Shown piece by piece: positions 8,503-17,463 of a DNA stretch of 64,000 nt. Under the pieces are notes generated by a model that searched no databases, was not told the origin of the DNA, and saw only the letters and a program-made list of their open reading frames with translations. A program made the translations under genes and the position numbers. Location: contig QUFP01000001.1 in assembly GCA_003478935.1 (NCBI GenBank), forward strand, positions 62,001 through 126,000, read 5' to 3'. How positions within the stretch are numbered: the first letter of the stretch is position 1; the number at the start of each line of letters is the position of its first letter. The stretch comes from Firmicutes bacterium AF25-13AC. GTDB taxonomy: Bacteria > Bacillota > Clostridia > Lachnospirales > Lachnospiraceae.

Positions 8503-9936
8503 ATGCAGTTATTTTATACACCGGATCATGCGCGTGTGGGCGATGTGATTCCATATTATGAGAATGGAGAATTTAAGCTATTTTATTTAAAAAACTGGAA
8601 TCCTTATTTTGGAAGTGATAAAACGTATGGATGGCATCTTTTGACGACAAAGGATCTGATTCATTATGAATCGGAGACGGCAATTGGGATTCTTGGAGGA
8701 ACTGGCTGTATAATTAAGGTAGAGGGTCTGTATCATCTGTATTATTGTGTATTTGAGGATCAGCCACAACGTCAATATGTGTGCCATGCTACAAGTACAG
8801 ATTTGACAAACTGGACAAAATATCCAGATGAGACATTTGGACCAGATGAATCAATCTATTTGCTGACAGACTGGCGTGATCCGCACGTGATTTGGAATGA
8901 GGAAGAAAAATGTTGGTGGATGATTCTTTGTGCGCAGAATCAGGGAAATACAAAACGTCGTGGATGTGTAGGACTTTGTAAGTCTGCTGATCTTCATCAT
9001 TGGACATGCTGTGAACCTCTATATGCACCGCAGTCAAGCATGTCTGCTTACGAGTGCCCGGATCTTTTTTATATGAATGGGTGGTGGTATCTTGTATTTT
9101 CACAGTTTACAGACCGTTTCCAAACACTTTACCGTATGAGTCGTTCATGTAATGGTCCATGGATTCGCCCTAAAACAGATTCATTTGACGGACGTGCTTT
9201 CTATGCAGCAAAGACATGCAGTGACGGAGAGCATCGTTATATTTTTGGATGGAATCCAACAAGAACACAAAATACGTGGAATTTTGATCCAGATCCGACA
9301 CATGAGGGGTATGATTATAAAACGTATGATTGGGGCGGAAGTCTTGTCCCACATGAAATTTATGCAAGAGAAGATGGAACATTGGCAGTTCGGTCAAATC
9401 CAGCACTGAAAAAGGCTATTACTGTTTCTAATGAAATAAAGTGGATTCCGTTGAATGGAGATTGGAAAGTGGAACAGACATCAGTAAACGTAGATTCTCC
9501 AATTGCATATGCGTCAATAATTAGTGAGAATGATGTGCCGCATCAGGGATGTTTGTCGCTTGATTTTACGTTTACACCTGGAACCGAGCGATTTGCAGTG
9601 GTACTTCAGGCAGATCAGGAATTTGCCAGAGGCTATTATTTTTATCTGGATCCTAAGCGTCAAAGAATCGAATACAAAAGTGCTATTCGTATGCATGAGC
9701 AGGGAGGATGGACATTCCAGTATGATGTGGAGCTAGAACGTCCTGTTGAATTAATTCCAAATCAGACATATTCGATGGAAATTTTTGTGGATGAATCTGT
9801 GATGGAAGTATATGTAAACGATGAAGTGGCAATGAGTGTTCGTGCCTATGATCTTCATGACCGAAAATTTGGTTTTGCTGTGTCAGACGGAGCAGTTAAA
9901 TTTGAAAATATAAAATTAACAACATTAGGAGAGTGA
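8503..9936 (+). CDS. GH32-like glycosidase with non-standard nucleophile motif
   Basis: This 477-residue five-bladed-propeller plus C-terminal sandwich protein belongs to the GH32/GH68-type fold. The second and third catalytic motifs are clear: W-R-D-P-H (D126) and Y-E-C-P-D (E184). In place of the usual W-x-N-D-P-N-G it has V-G-D-V-I-P-Y-Y, with D14 as probable nucleophile. No signal peptide is visible, so it acts in the cytoplasm on the imported sugar. It is a close paralogue of the next gene, which starts 4 bases after its stop. The altered first motif suggests a substrate other than sucrose or linear inulin; the exact activity cannot be read from sequence. Confidence 0.78.
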   Translation: MQLFYTPDHARVGDVIPYYENGEFKLFYLKNWNPYFGSDKTYGWHLLTTKDLIHYESETAIGILGGTGCIIKVEGLYHLYYCVFEDQPQRQYVCHATSTDLTNWTKYPDETFGPDESIYLLTDWRDPHVIWNEEEKCWWMILCAQNQGNTKRRGCVGLCKSADLHHWTCCEPLYAPQSSMSAYECPDLFYMNGWWYLVFSQFTDRFQTLYRMSRSCNGPWIRPKTDSFDGRAFYAAKTCSDGEHRYIFGWNPTRTQNTWNFDPDPTHEGYDYKTYDWGGSLVPHEIYAREDGTLAVRSNPALKKAITVSNEIKWIPLNGDWKVEQTSVNVDSPIAYASIISENDVPHQGCLSLDFTFTPGTERFAVVLQADQEFARGYYFYLDPKRQRIEYKSAIRMHEQGGWTFQYDVELERPVELIPNQTYSMEIFVDESVMEVYVNDEVAMSVRAYDLHDRKFGFAVSDGAVKFENIKLTTLGE

Positions 9937-9940
9937 TGAT

Positions 9941-11365
9941 ATGAGCTTATATTTTCGTCCAGAAAAGGGAGTATTGGGAGATGTGATCCCATTTTATGAT
10001 AATGGTGTATTCAAACCGTTTTATCTGCGCAACTATCGAGGAAACCGAGATGCTAATCATCAGGACAGTTGGGTTATGTTAAGCACAACAGATCATGTTC
10101 ATTTTACAGAGCATGATACGAAAATTGTTGGAGGAACGGGGTCTGTCATAAAGGTAGATGGAATATATCATATGTTTTTCTGTACATTTCAGGTAATGCC
10201 AGAAAAAAATTATATCAATCATGCAGTTAGTACTAATTTGGATACGTGGACAGAAATTCCAGAAGATCGTTTTGCATCCGACAATCAGATTTATGCCCCT
10301 GTGCATTGGAGAGATCCATTTGTTTTTTGGTGTGAAGAAGAAAACTGCTGGTGGATGATTTTTGCAGCGCAGAAACAGGGAATGACGACAAGAAGAGGCT
10401 GTGTTGGCCTTTGCAAATCAGACGATCTGCATCACTGGAGCTATTGTGATCCGATATATGCTCCTATGAATGCCCAGTGTGCATTTGAATGCCCAGATCT
10501 ATTCAAGATGGGAGACTGGTATTATCTTGTATTTTCTTCCTATGCAGACCGTTATCAGACCTTATATAGGAAAAGTCGTAGTTTAAACGGACCATGGGAA
10601 ACACCTGAGATAGATACCTTTGATACCCGCGCTTTTTATGCAGCAAAAACAGGTACAGATGGCGTTCACCGTTATGTGTATGGATGGAATCCAACACGCG
10701 AAAATAATGAGCATCATTTTGACCCACTTGGATATGATGGAAAGGATTGCAATACTTGGGACTGGGGTGGCAATCTAATCGTTCATGAATTATGGCAGGA
10801 TGAAAACGGAGATTTGTTTGTTAAGCCAGTTCCTTCTGTTTTGGAAGCAGTTTCAGAAGAAGAAATCATTTCTATGAAGCCGCTGACGGGAGAGTGGAAA
10901 TTAGCAGAAAATAGTGCCAGTGTAAATACACCATATGGATATAGTGCATTGTTGCTGAATCCGGTAAAAGAAACCAGTCGTTTGTCCTTTGATGTCGAGG
11001 CAAAAGGATTGGCAGGCAGTGTCGGAATTGCCATTCATGTAGATGAGTCTTTTGCGGTAGGATATTATATTCATATTGATTTTGCCCGCCGCCGTATGGA
11101 ATTTAAGTCAGGCGTTCGTATGACAGAGCGAGGCGGTCAGATGTTCCCATATGAGGTGGAATTGGAACGGCCGCTTTCATCAAAGACAGGTGAATGCTTC
11201 CATGTAGACGTGATCGTATCCGGAACCATATTGGAGGTTTATGTAGACAACCGGGTGGTATTGGGAACACGTATGTTTGATGTTACAGGCGGTCATTTTG
11301 GATTGTATGCATCAGATGCAGAAGCAAATTTTACGAACATAAAGATTTTAGAGGAAAACAGATAA
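9941..11365 (+). CDS. GH32-like glycosidase, paralogue of the preceding gene
   Basis: This 474-residue protein has the same design as its neighbour: L-G-D-V-I-P-F-Y at residues 12-19 (D14), W-R-D-P-F (D125) and F-E-C-P-D (E183), then a sandwich domain with the shared motif V-E-L-E-R-P near residue 405. The two differ along their whole length, so this is an old tandem duplication, possibly for two linkages or two steps. No signal peptide is present. The ribosome site (AGGAGAGTGATGAT) overlaps the end of the first paralogue. Confidence 0.78.
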   Translation: MSLYFRPEKGVLGDVIPFYDNGVFKPFYLRNYRGNRDANHQDSWVMLSTTDHVHFTEHDTKIVGGTGSVIKVDGIYHMFFCTFQVMPEKNYINHAVSTNLDTWTEIPEDRFASDNQIYAPVHWRDPFVFWCEEENCWWMIFAAQKQGMTTRRGCVGLCKSDDLHHWSYCDPIYAPMNAQCAFECPDLFKMGDWYYLVFSSYADRYQTLYRKSRSLNGPWETPEIDTFDTRAFYAAKTGTDGVHRYVYGWNPTRENNEHHFDPLGYDGKDCNTWDWGGNLIVHELWQDENGDLFVKPVPSVLEAVSEEEIISMKPLTGEWKLAENSASVNTPYGYSALLLNPVKETSRLSFDVEAKGLAGSVGIAIHVDESFAVGYYIHIDFARRRMEFKSGVRMTERGGQMFPYEVELERPLSSKTGECFHVDVIVSGTILEVYVDNRVVLGTRMFDVTGGHFGLYASDAEANFTNIKILEENR

Positions 11366-11458
11366 AACAGTTCATAATCCGGATACGTTCCTTTCTTGTT
11401 TTATGTTATAATAGGGATACACAGCCATTTTAAGAACATGAAACGGGAGGAACAACGG

Positions 11459-13090
11459 ATGTTTGGACGTAAGAAAAATAATTTTTATCGCTATATGTTT
11501 CAAAAAAGCTTTATGCCACTTTTTGCGATGCTTGTAGTAATTAGTATGGCATTTTTGATCTTTTTTCGTATCACAGTTGTGCGCGAGAAGCAAAAAAATC
11601 GCGAAAATGATCAGATAAGGCTTGAGACCTGTGTATCGTCTACAGAACTTCATATGAAGGAAATTGAAAAGTGGGGAAAGCAGTTACTAAACGGAGTAGA
11701 TCTCCAGAAATTTGTTTATATGTATGATGATCTGGACCGCTATTCCCGCTTTTCGCTTCAAAATGAAATTTACGAGTCTGTCTATGATTTGTATTATAAA
11801 AATGAGCAGGTTGACAGTGTAGTGTTGTATATTCCGACAATGGGAAAAGTGATTACGGATCTTCATTGTCAGACATCAGTAAAGCCATGGATGGAGGAAA
11901 TGGCAGAGGGGAAAGATCGTACCTGCCTGTTAGAAAACAATAAGGCGGCTACTTGTATTCATTGGGATGGTGATAGCGCAAGAGCAGTGCTTATTATCAC
12001 TTGGAAAGATGCAGGTATTATGGAACAGATAGAAGCCATGTTTTTGGCGGGTGGAGATTCCATTGATTTTGTTTGGAAACCAGAAAAAGAACCAGATGAA
12101 CAGATGATTTGTGCAGATTCCATATATTATCCGTTTCGTATGATCTACAAAGAGAGTAACGATGCAGAAATGAATCATTTTTTTGCTGTTATTGGGTTAA
12201 GCAGTATATTGTTTATGTGTCTTTGTTTGACGATTGCAGTTATCAGTATTCAAACATGGAATCGTCAAATCTATAGACCACTGTATCGGCTGTTGATTGA
12301 AGCCTTTGATCATATGGAAAAAAATGATTTCAGCTATAGAATTGAGGTGCAGAATGAAAATGATTTTTTTCATTCTGTTTATGAAAAGTACAATCACATG
12401 GCAGAAACAATGCAACAATATATCGAGACAAATTTGCAGCAAAAGATTCTTGTAAGTCAATCAAACTTGAAACAGCTTCAGTCGCAGATCAGTCCGCATT
12501 TTATGTATAACAGCTACTATGTTCTGTATCGGATGATTCGAAGAGGAGATCAAGAAAATAGTCTTCATCTTGCAGAATATCTGGGAAGTTTTTATCATTA
12601 TATTACAAGAAATGCAGATGATGAAAAGCATCTGTCAGAAGAGATAGAACATGCAGAAAATTATGCCAGAATCCAGAAATACCGTTTTCGCGATAATTTA
12701 CATGTAGAAATTGCCAAGCCAGATGAATGTATTGCTGATGTGTATGTGCCGCGGTTGATTCTTCAGCCAATCTTAGAAAATGCATTTAAATATGCATATG
12801 AAAGTGGAAATGGAGATCCAATGAGATTGGAACTTGGCTATGAGATTCGAAGTGATCGAGATTTTGATATTATAATAGAAAATAGTGGAGAAATTTCGGA
12901 TGAGACTCTACAAAGCCTTAATGAGAAACTACAAAGTACAGATATGCAAATGGAAACAACGGCAATTATTAATATTAACAGAAGACTGAAATTGTATTTT
13001 GGAGATAAAAGTGGATTGTTGGTTGGGCGTTCGGAACTTGGAGGATTAAAGGTAATTGTACATGTATTTATGGGGGAGGAAACATCATGA
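11459..13090 (+). CDS. YesM/LytS-type sensor histidine kinase
   Basis: This 543-residue membrane kinase has a TM helix at about residues 18-38, an extracellular sensor domain to about 235, a second TM helix at 240-262, a HAMP-like linker, and a His_kinase domain with S-Q-I-S-P-H-F-M-Y-N (phospho-His H347). An ATPase domain with P-I-L-E-N-A-F-K-Y-A follows. ATG 11459 is preferred over earlier in-frame codons because GGGAGG lies 8 bases upstream. It overlaps the response-regulator start (ATGA at 13087). Such pairs usually sit beside LplB/YtcP transporters and sense the transported sugar. Confidence 0.88.
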   Translation: MFGRKKNNFYRYMFQKSFMPLFAMLVVISMAFLIFFRITVVREKQKNRENDQIRLETCVSSTELHMKEIEKWGKQLLNGVDLQKFVYMYDDLDRYSRFSLQNEIYESVYDLYYKNEQVDSVVLYIPTMGKVITDLHCQTSVKPWMEEMAEGKDRTCLLENNKAATCIHWDGDSARAVLIITWKDAGIMEQIEAMFLAGGDSIDFVWKPEKEPDEQMICADSIYYPFRMIYKESNDAEMNHFFAVIGLSSILFMCLCLTIAVISIQTWNRQIYRPLYRLLIEAFDHMEKNDFSYRIEVQNENDFFHSVYEKYNHMAETMQQYIETNLQQKILVSQSNLKQLQSQISPHFMYNSYYVLYRMIRRGDQENSLHLAEYLGSFYHYITRNADDEKHLSEEIEHAENYARIQKYRFRDNLHVEIAKPDECIADVYVPRLILQPILENAFKYAYESGNGDPMRLELGYEIRSDRDFDIIIENSGEISDETLQSLNEKLQSTDMQMETTAIININRRLKLYFGDKSGLLVGRSELGGLKVIVHVFMGEETS

Positions 13091-14681
13091 GCATTCAGGC
13101 AGGAAGAACGATTAAAATAATAGTTGTAGATGATGAGCCAATTAGTGCGGATGATATGTCAGATGTAATTCGGGATGAATTTGGAAAAAGCATGAATGTA
13201 GATGTTCGTACGGCATACAATGCTAAAAGTGTCATAAAGATGGTCGAAGAATCGCCTTGTGATATTTTGCTTTCAGATATACAAATGCCTGGTATGACAG
13301 GGCTGCAAATGGTAAGCAGACTGAGAGAACAGTTTCCAGATATGCGAGTTCTGTTTCTGACCGGTTATGATGATTTTTCTTTTGCATACGAGGCCTTTCG
13401 GCAACATGCAGTTCAATATATTTTAAAAACAGAAGGTGATGAAGTAGTTCTGGCAGCTGTGAAGAAGGAAATAGATCGTTTGCGCGAAAATGAGAAAATT
13501 ATGGAGCGCATTAATGATGCAGAAGAACGCTATACACAGATGTTGCCTGCATATAGAAGACAGTTGGTTATGCAGCTGATGTTGAATCAAAAATGGGAAT
13601 TGGATGAACTGGAAGAGCGAATGCTTGCAGGAGAATTGTATCTGGTGGTTGGGCTGCTTCAGGGAGATCATAACCATCATGTAAAAACAAAAATGATTAC
13701 AGCAGGAGCAGTTTCCCAAATTGTTGCGGGATCATTTGGAAAAGAGCTTGCGTGGAGTGAATATTATTTATTCGATGATGTTTTGATTTGGGTATTTGAT
13801 TTTGATACAAAGCAGTCTGTTTCCAAGACATTGTTCCATCTGATGAGAAAGGCCAGACAGCAGTTGGAGGAGCAGTTAAAGGTGACTATGTTTTTTATCG
13901 TCTCAGAAGAAGCAGTAAATGGATTGGATTTAAATGAGAAGTATGTTCAAATCAGAACTATGCTTACAAATGAGATTCTTCGCGGTTCTACAGGTGTTGC
14001 TATCCGTCATCAGGCTGATGTAGAGGGTAAAGAGGTAGAAAATGCAAAAAAAGTTTCTGAAATGAGAAGAAATCTGGAAAACATTCAACTTTTGGTGCGA
14101 AAGGGATCTATTTCAGAAGCAAACAATGACATTAATGAAGTGATTGCCTATTTAACAACACATTCTCAGACAGAAAATTTGCTGGCAGTTGAGGCAGCGC
14201 AATCTTTGAATGCAGCAATTTTATCATATGTGAATCGAAATGGTATGATTTCTCTAATTGTAGAGGCAGAACATTCAGGTGCGATGGGCACAGTGCTTAT
14301 TTCAAAAAACTACAGGAACTTTTAGTGAATGAAGCTGAAAAAAGGATTGACAATACCGTGAAATCTGTGGCAGAATCAGTAGTGAAGTATATTAACAGTC
14401 ATATCAATGAAAATGTAAGTACATCAGTATTATCAGATGTAACTGGATATAGCTCAGGCTATCTTTCTAGGATTTTTCGCCAGGAAATTGGTATGAGTAT
14501 TCATGATTATGTAGCTCAGACAAGAATGAATCTGGCTAAGGAAATGCTTGTGAATACTAATTTAAAAATCTACGAGGTCGCCGAAAATTGTGGATACGAA
14601 AATACGACTTATTTTATTAAGATTTTCCGCATCAGCACAGGGATCACGCCTCAGGATTATAGACTAAAGGGAAAGCATTGA
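13087..14681 (+). CDS. YesN-type AraC response regulator, frame broken near base 14,290
   Basis: The N-terminal receiver has phospho-acceptor D64 in L-L-S-D-I-Q-M-P-G. A central linker domain runs to about residue 400. The stop at 14323 interrupts it, while the next frame, open from well upstream, encodes the rest of the linker (A-Y-F-K-K-L-Q) and a complete AraC-type double HTH (Y-L-S-R-I-F-R-Q, then Y-F-I-K-I-F-R). One missing base near 14,282 would join them into one protein of about 531 residues, the usual YesN size. An in-frame A-AAA-AAC heptamer at 14304-14310 could also join the frames by -1 slippage. It should activate the transporter and GH32 genes once phosphorylated by the kinase upstream. 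Confidence 0.8.
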
Positions 14682-14728
14682 GTGACTGAATATGTAAATG
14701 AATTTTTGGTGCAAAGAAAGGAGACATT

Positions 14729-15752
14729 ATGAAACTATACAGAATTAAGAATCGCCAAAGCTTTGCTTTTCAGCTGAAATCCGACTGGACAAAAAAATGG
14801 TGGTACAAAGGGTAAGGATTGTGAGAAATTAAGTCCGTGTATTCAGATTGCTCCGGGAGAAACTGTTACGCTGTGTGATACAGATGGTCCTGGCATGATT
14901 ACACACATTTGGTTTACCGGATATGTTGGCCATAGTTTTGTTATGCGTATTTATTGGGAGAATGAGGAATTTCCGTCTGTTGAAGCACCGATTTCTGCAT
15001 TTTTTGGATGTGCATATGACGAAAATTTCAAGGATCGCGACGGCAACTACATTGTTTTAAATTCAGCGAAAATTCTCACGGCACCAGGACGTGGCTTTAA
15101 CAGCTACTGGGAGATGCCATTTCATAAGCACTGCCGCATCACTATGGAGAATCGCGGCAAGAAGGAAGAAACGCTGTATTATATGATCTCAGGTTGGTAC
15201 GGCGAGATTTCTCAGGATGCAGGCTATTTCCATGCTGCATATCGTCAGGAGCATCCAGTTACGAAGGGACGCGCATATACAATTATTGATGGAATTGAAG
15301 GCAGAGGCTGCTTTGCAGGTGTGACACTCGCAACAGGTATGAATGGAAATAACACCTGTTGGGTAGAGGGCGAAGCAAAGATGTATATTGATGATGATCA
15401 GTATCCAAGCATGAATTATACTGGAACAGAGGATTATTTCTGCGGTTCATATGGCTTTGGAAATGATATCATTTTGAATCGTTACCAGACATTTAGCGGA
15501 ATGTATACAGGACTTTTTGCTATCATGGGTGACAATCGCGAATTTTATAACGGACAGCAGCGCTTCTTGCTGTATCGCTTCCACGAGAAGGATCCAGTGT
15601 ATTTCTCTAAGAATTTCAAGATGACAATTGATAATCTTGGATGGACAGGACCACGATACGATGATTACACATCTGTTGCATACTGGTATCTGGAAAAACC
15701 ATCGAAGCTCGCAAAGGAACTGCCGAGTGACGAAGAGATGGTAATGAAGTAA
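14729..15752 (+). CDS. GH172 (DUF2961) glycosidase, N-terminus frame-broken
   Basis: Residues from about base 14,800 onward match DUF2961/GH172: G-P-G-M-I-T-H-I-W-F-T, P-S-V-E-A-P, F-N-S-Y-W-E-M-P-F and T-E-D-Y-F-C-G-S. ATG 14729 has an AAAGGAGA site, but its frame soon stops. Adding one T in 14767-14770 and one A in 14777-14779 restores the family's S-A-E-N-P-T-G entry motif and a continuous protein of about 341 residues. Characterised GH172 members act on alpha-fructofuranoside or arabinofuranoside bonds, including difructose dianhydride I. In this locus a fructose-containing substrate is likely. No signal peptide is seen. Either two sequencing deletions or a damaged gene explains the break. 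Confidence 0.75.
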
Positions 15753-15765
15753 TAAATTGACATAT

Positions 15766-15792
15766 GCCCACGGTTTTCACCGTGGGCTTTTT
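15766..15792 (+). terminator. intrinsic terminator ending the fructan locus
   Basis: A 9-bp perfect GC-rich stem (15766-15774 with 15779-15787) and TTTT loop are followed by TTTTT. Confidence 0.9.
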
Positions 15793-15824
15793 GCTGTCAA
15801 AAAAACACTAAGTTTTTTTATATA

Positions 15825-15858
15825 CTATATTGCAATATAGAATACTATGTGATATGAT
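15825..15858 (+). promoter_or_regulatory. promoter with perfect 16-bp palindrome, probable PadR operator
   Basis: CTATATTGCAATATAG (15825-15840) is a perfect palindrome. It covers the -35 box TTGCAA (15830-15835), which is spaced 17 bases from TATGAT (15853-15858). A dyad over the -35 box directly before a padR gene is the standard arrangement for autorepression. Confidence 0.75.
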
Positions 15859-15891
15859 GCAGCTAACAGGAAAAAAGAAGGAGGTGTGAGC

Positions 15892-16212
15892 ATGAATGCT
15901 CAGTTTAAAAAAGGAGCGCTTGAGTTGTGCGTGCTGTCGCAGCTGGCGCTTCGTGACCAGTACGGCTATGAGCTTACTGAAAATATTTCAAAGGAGATGA
16001 AGCTGGCGGCAGGTACGCTGTATCTGATCTTAAAGAGATTGAGGGATGAGGAATATGTGGAGACATATCTTGTCGAGGCAGGGGAAGGACCAGCTAGAAA
16101 GTATTATCACCTCACGGTGAAGGGCTGGGCCTATCAGGAACAGTTAAAGAAAGAATGGTTTGATTTCACGGCAGCAGTTGAGCGGCTGATAGTGAGCAAA
16201 GAAAGCAAGTGA
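15892..16212 (+). CDS. PadR-family transcriptional regulator
   Basis: This small winged-helix protein of 106 residues begins M-N-A-Q-F-K-K-G-A-L-E-L-C-V-L and has the PadR helix K-E-M-K-L-A-A-G-T-L-Y-L-I-L-K-R-L (normally GTLYP-ILKRLE). ATG 15892 is chosen over an in-frame GTG at 15886 because AGGAGG is 7 bases upstream of it. It probably represses its own operon through the palindrome at 15825. PadR / HAAS protein / ABC exporter groups are common in Firmicutes and respond to membrane or drug stress. Confidence 0.9.
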   Translation: MNAQFKKGALELCVLSQLALRDQYGYELTENISKEMKLAAGTLYLILKRLRDEEYVETYLVEAGEGPARKYYHLTVKGWAYQEQLKKEWFDFTAAVERLIVSKESK

Positions 16213-16272
16213 ATAAAAAATAGCAGCCGAGTTAATATACGATGCTTAGTATGAAGAAAGGTGGAAAATATT

Positions 16273-17441
16273 ATGAAAAAGAACGAGTTTTTGCACAGCT
16301 GCGCACTGCATTTGCAGGGATGGATGAGGAATTGATAATGGATATTCTCAGTGATTACGAGAATCATTTTAATGAAGGTATGGAAAACGGAAAGAGTGAA
16401 GAGGAGATTTGTGAAGAACTTGGAAATGTCGAGGAAATCCGTCAGGCATTCTTAGATGAAAATCCAGCTGTTATGACAATAAATGTCAATTCAAATTCGG
16501 ACACAGTGGGTAATTCTGATATTTATAATCGTTTTTATCCAGGCATTCAGCGTGTCAATGCTCAGCTCACAGATGCCGATATTGAAATCAAAAAGAGCAG
16601 TACAAATGAGGTAGAGCTGTCTGTAACTGGTGGGATTGCAGATGATATGGAGGCATTAAAAGAGACGCTTCGTGTCAGTGCGTCTGTTGGAACCCTTTCG
16701 ATTCAGCAGGAAAAGAAAGCAGGGATAAGTGTTTCTTATGCTGCCTCACGTTTATTTGGCCTTAAGGTGGGGAAATATTCAGCAGGAATTGCTATTCATA
16801 TTGCAGTGCCAGAGCAGTTTGAAAAAATTAAGGTAAAGAGTATAAGTGGCGATATCGTCGCAAATGACATATCTAGTGGGAGTTTTCTAGTAGACGCAGT
16901 GAGTGGTGATATTTCTGTAGATCAACTTAATACAAAGCAGTGTGAACTTAATTCAAAGAGCGGTGATATTAAAACAAATAACAGCAATGCAAAGACTTTA
17001 TTGATTCATACTGGAAGTGGTGATGTAGTAGTGGAAGATTGTCAGGCAGATGAACTTTTTGCATCAAGCATCAGCGGCGATGTGAATGTGATCGCATGCA
17101 AGGCAGATAAGATGGACGTTGTGAGTGTAAGCGGAGACATAAAGGCCGAGTTTGATAAGAGCGCGCAGTGCAGAGCAAAGAGTACCAGTGGTGATTGTAA
17201 AGTGACGATTGGAAATCAGGTAGATGCTGTAGTTTCTAGTACCAGCGGTGATATAAACGTTCGCTACATTGGAGAAATTGGACTCGAAATGGCACTTTCC
17301 AGTACGAGTGGTGATGTTTCTGCTGTCTGCGGAGAAATTAACAGTAAGGGAAAGAAAAAGGTGCAGGAGCGCTTTGGTGATCCTGACAGTAAGTTAAAGG
17401 CATCTACTATATCTGGTGATATCAAGGTACGCGATTGTTAA
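16273..17441 (+). CDS. HAAS-domain protein with DUF4097 SGD-repeat region, frame broken near its start
   Basis: ATG 16273 has a good GGTGG site and begins M-K-K-N-E-F as HAAS (DUF1700) proteins do. The frame then runs out unless one T is added to the T-run 16288-16292. With it, the protein continues A-Q-L-R-T-A-F-A-G-M-D-E-E, the canonical helical HAAS domain (about residues 1-65). After a linker comes a DUF4097 beta-helix of about 250 residues in which S-G-D recurs about ten times at roughly 20-25-residue spacing. No membrane helix is evident. These proteins act with PadR regulators, and their ligand is unknown. The gene lies 60 bases after padR and 22 bases before the ABC gene. Confidence 0.78.
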
Positions 17442-17463
17442 TAAGATTTCAGTGGGAGAAAAA

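Noticed and set aside
16242-16272. Upstream start for the HAAS protein
   Set aside because: It has no ribosome site and exists only because of the frameshift; ATG 16273 has both the site and the family start.
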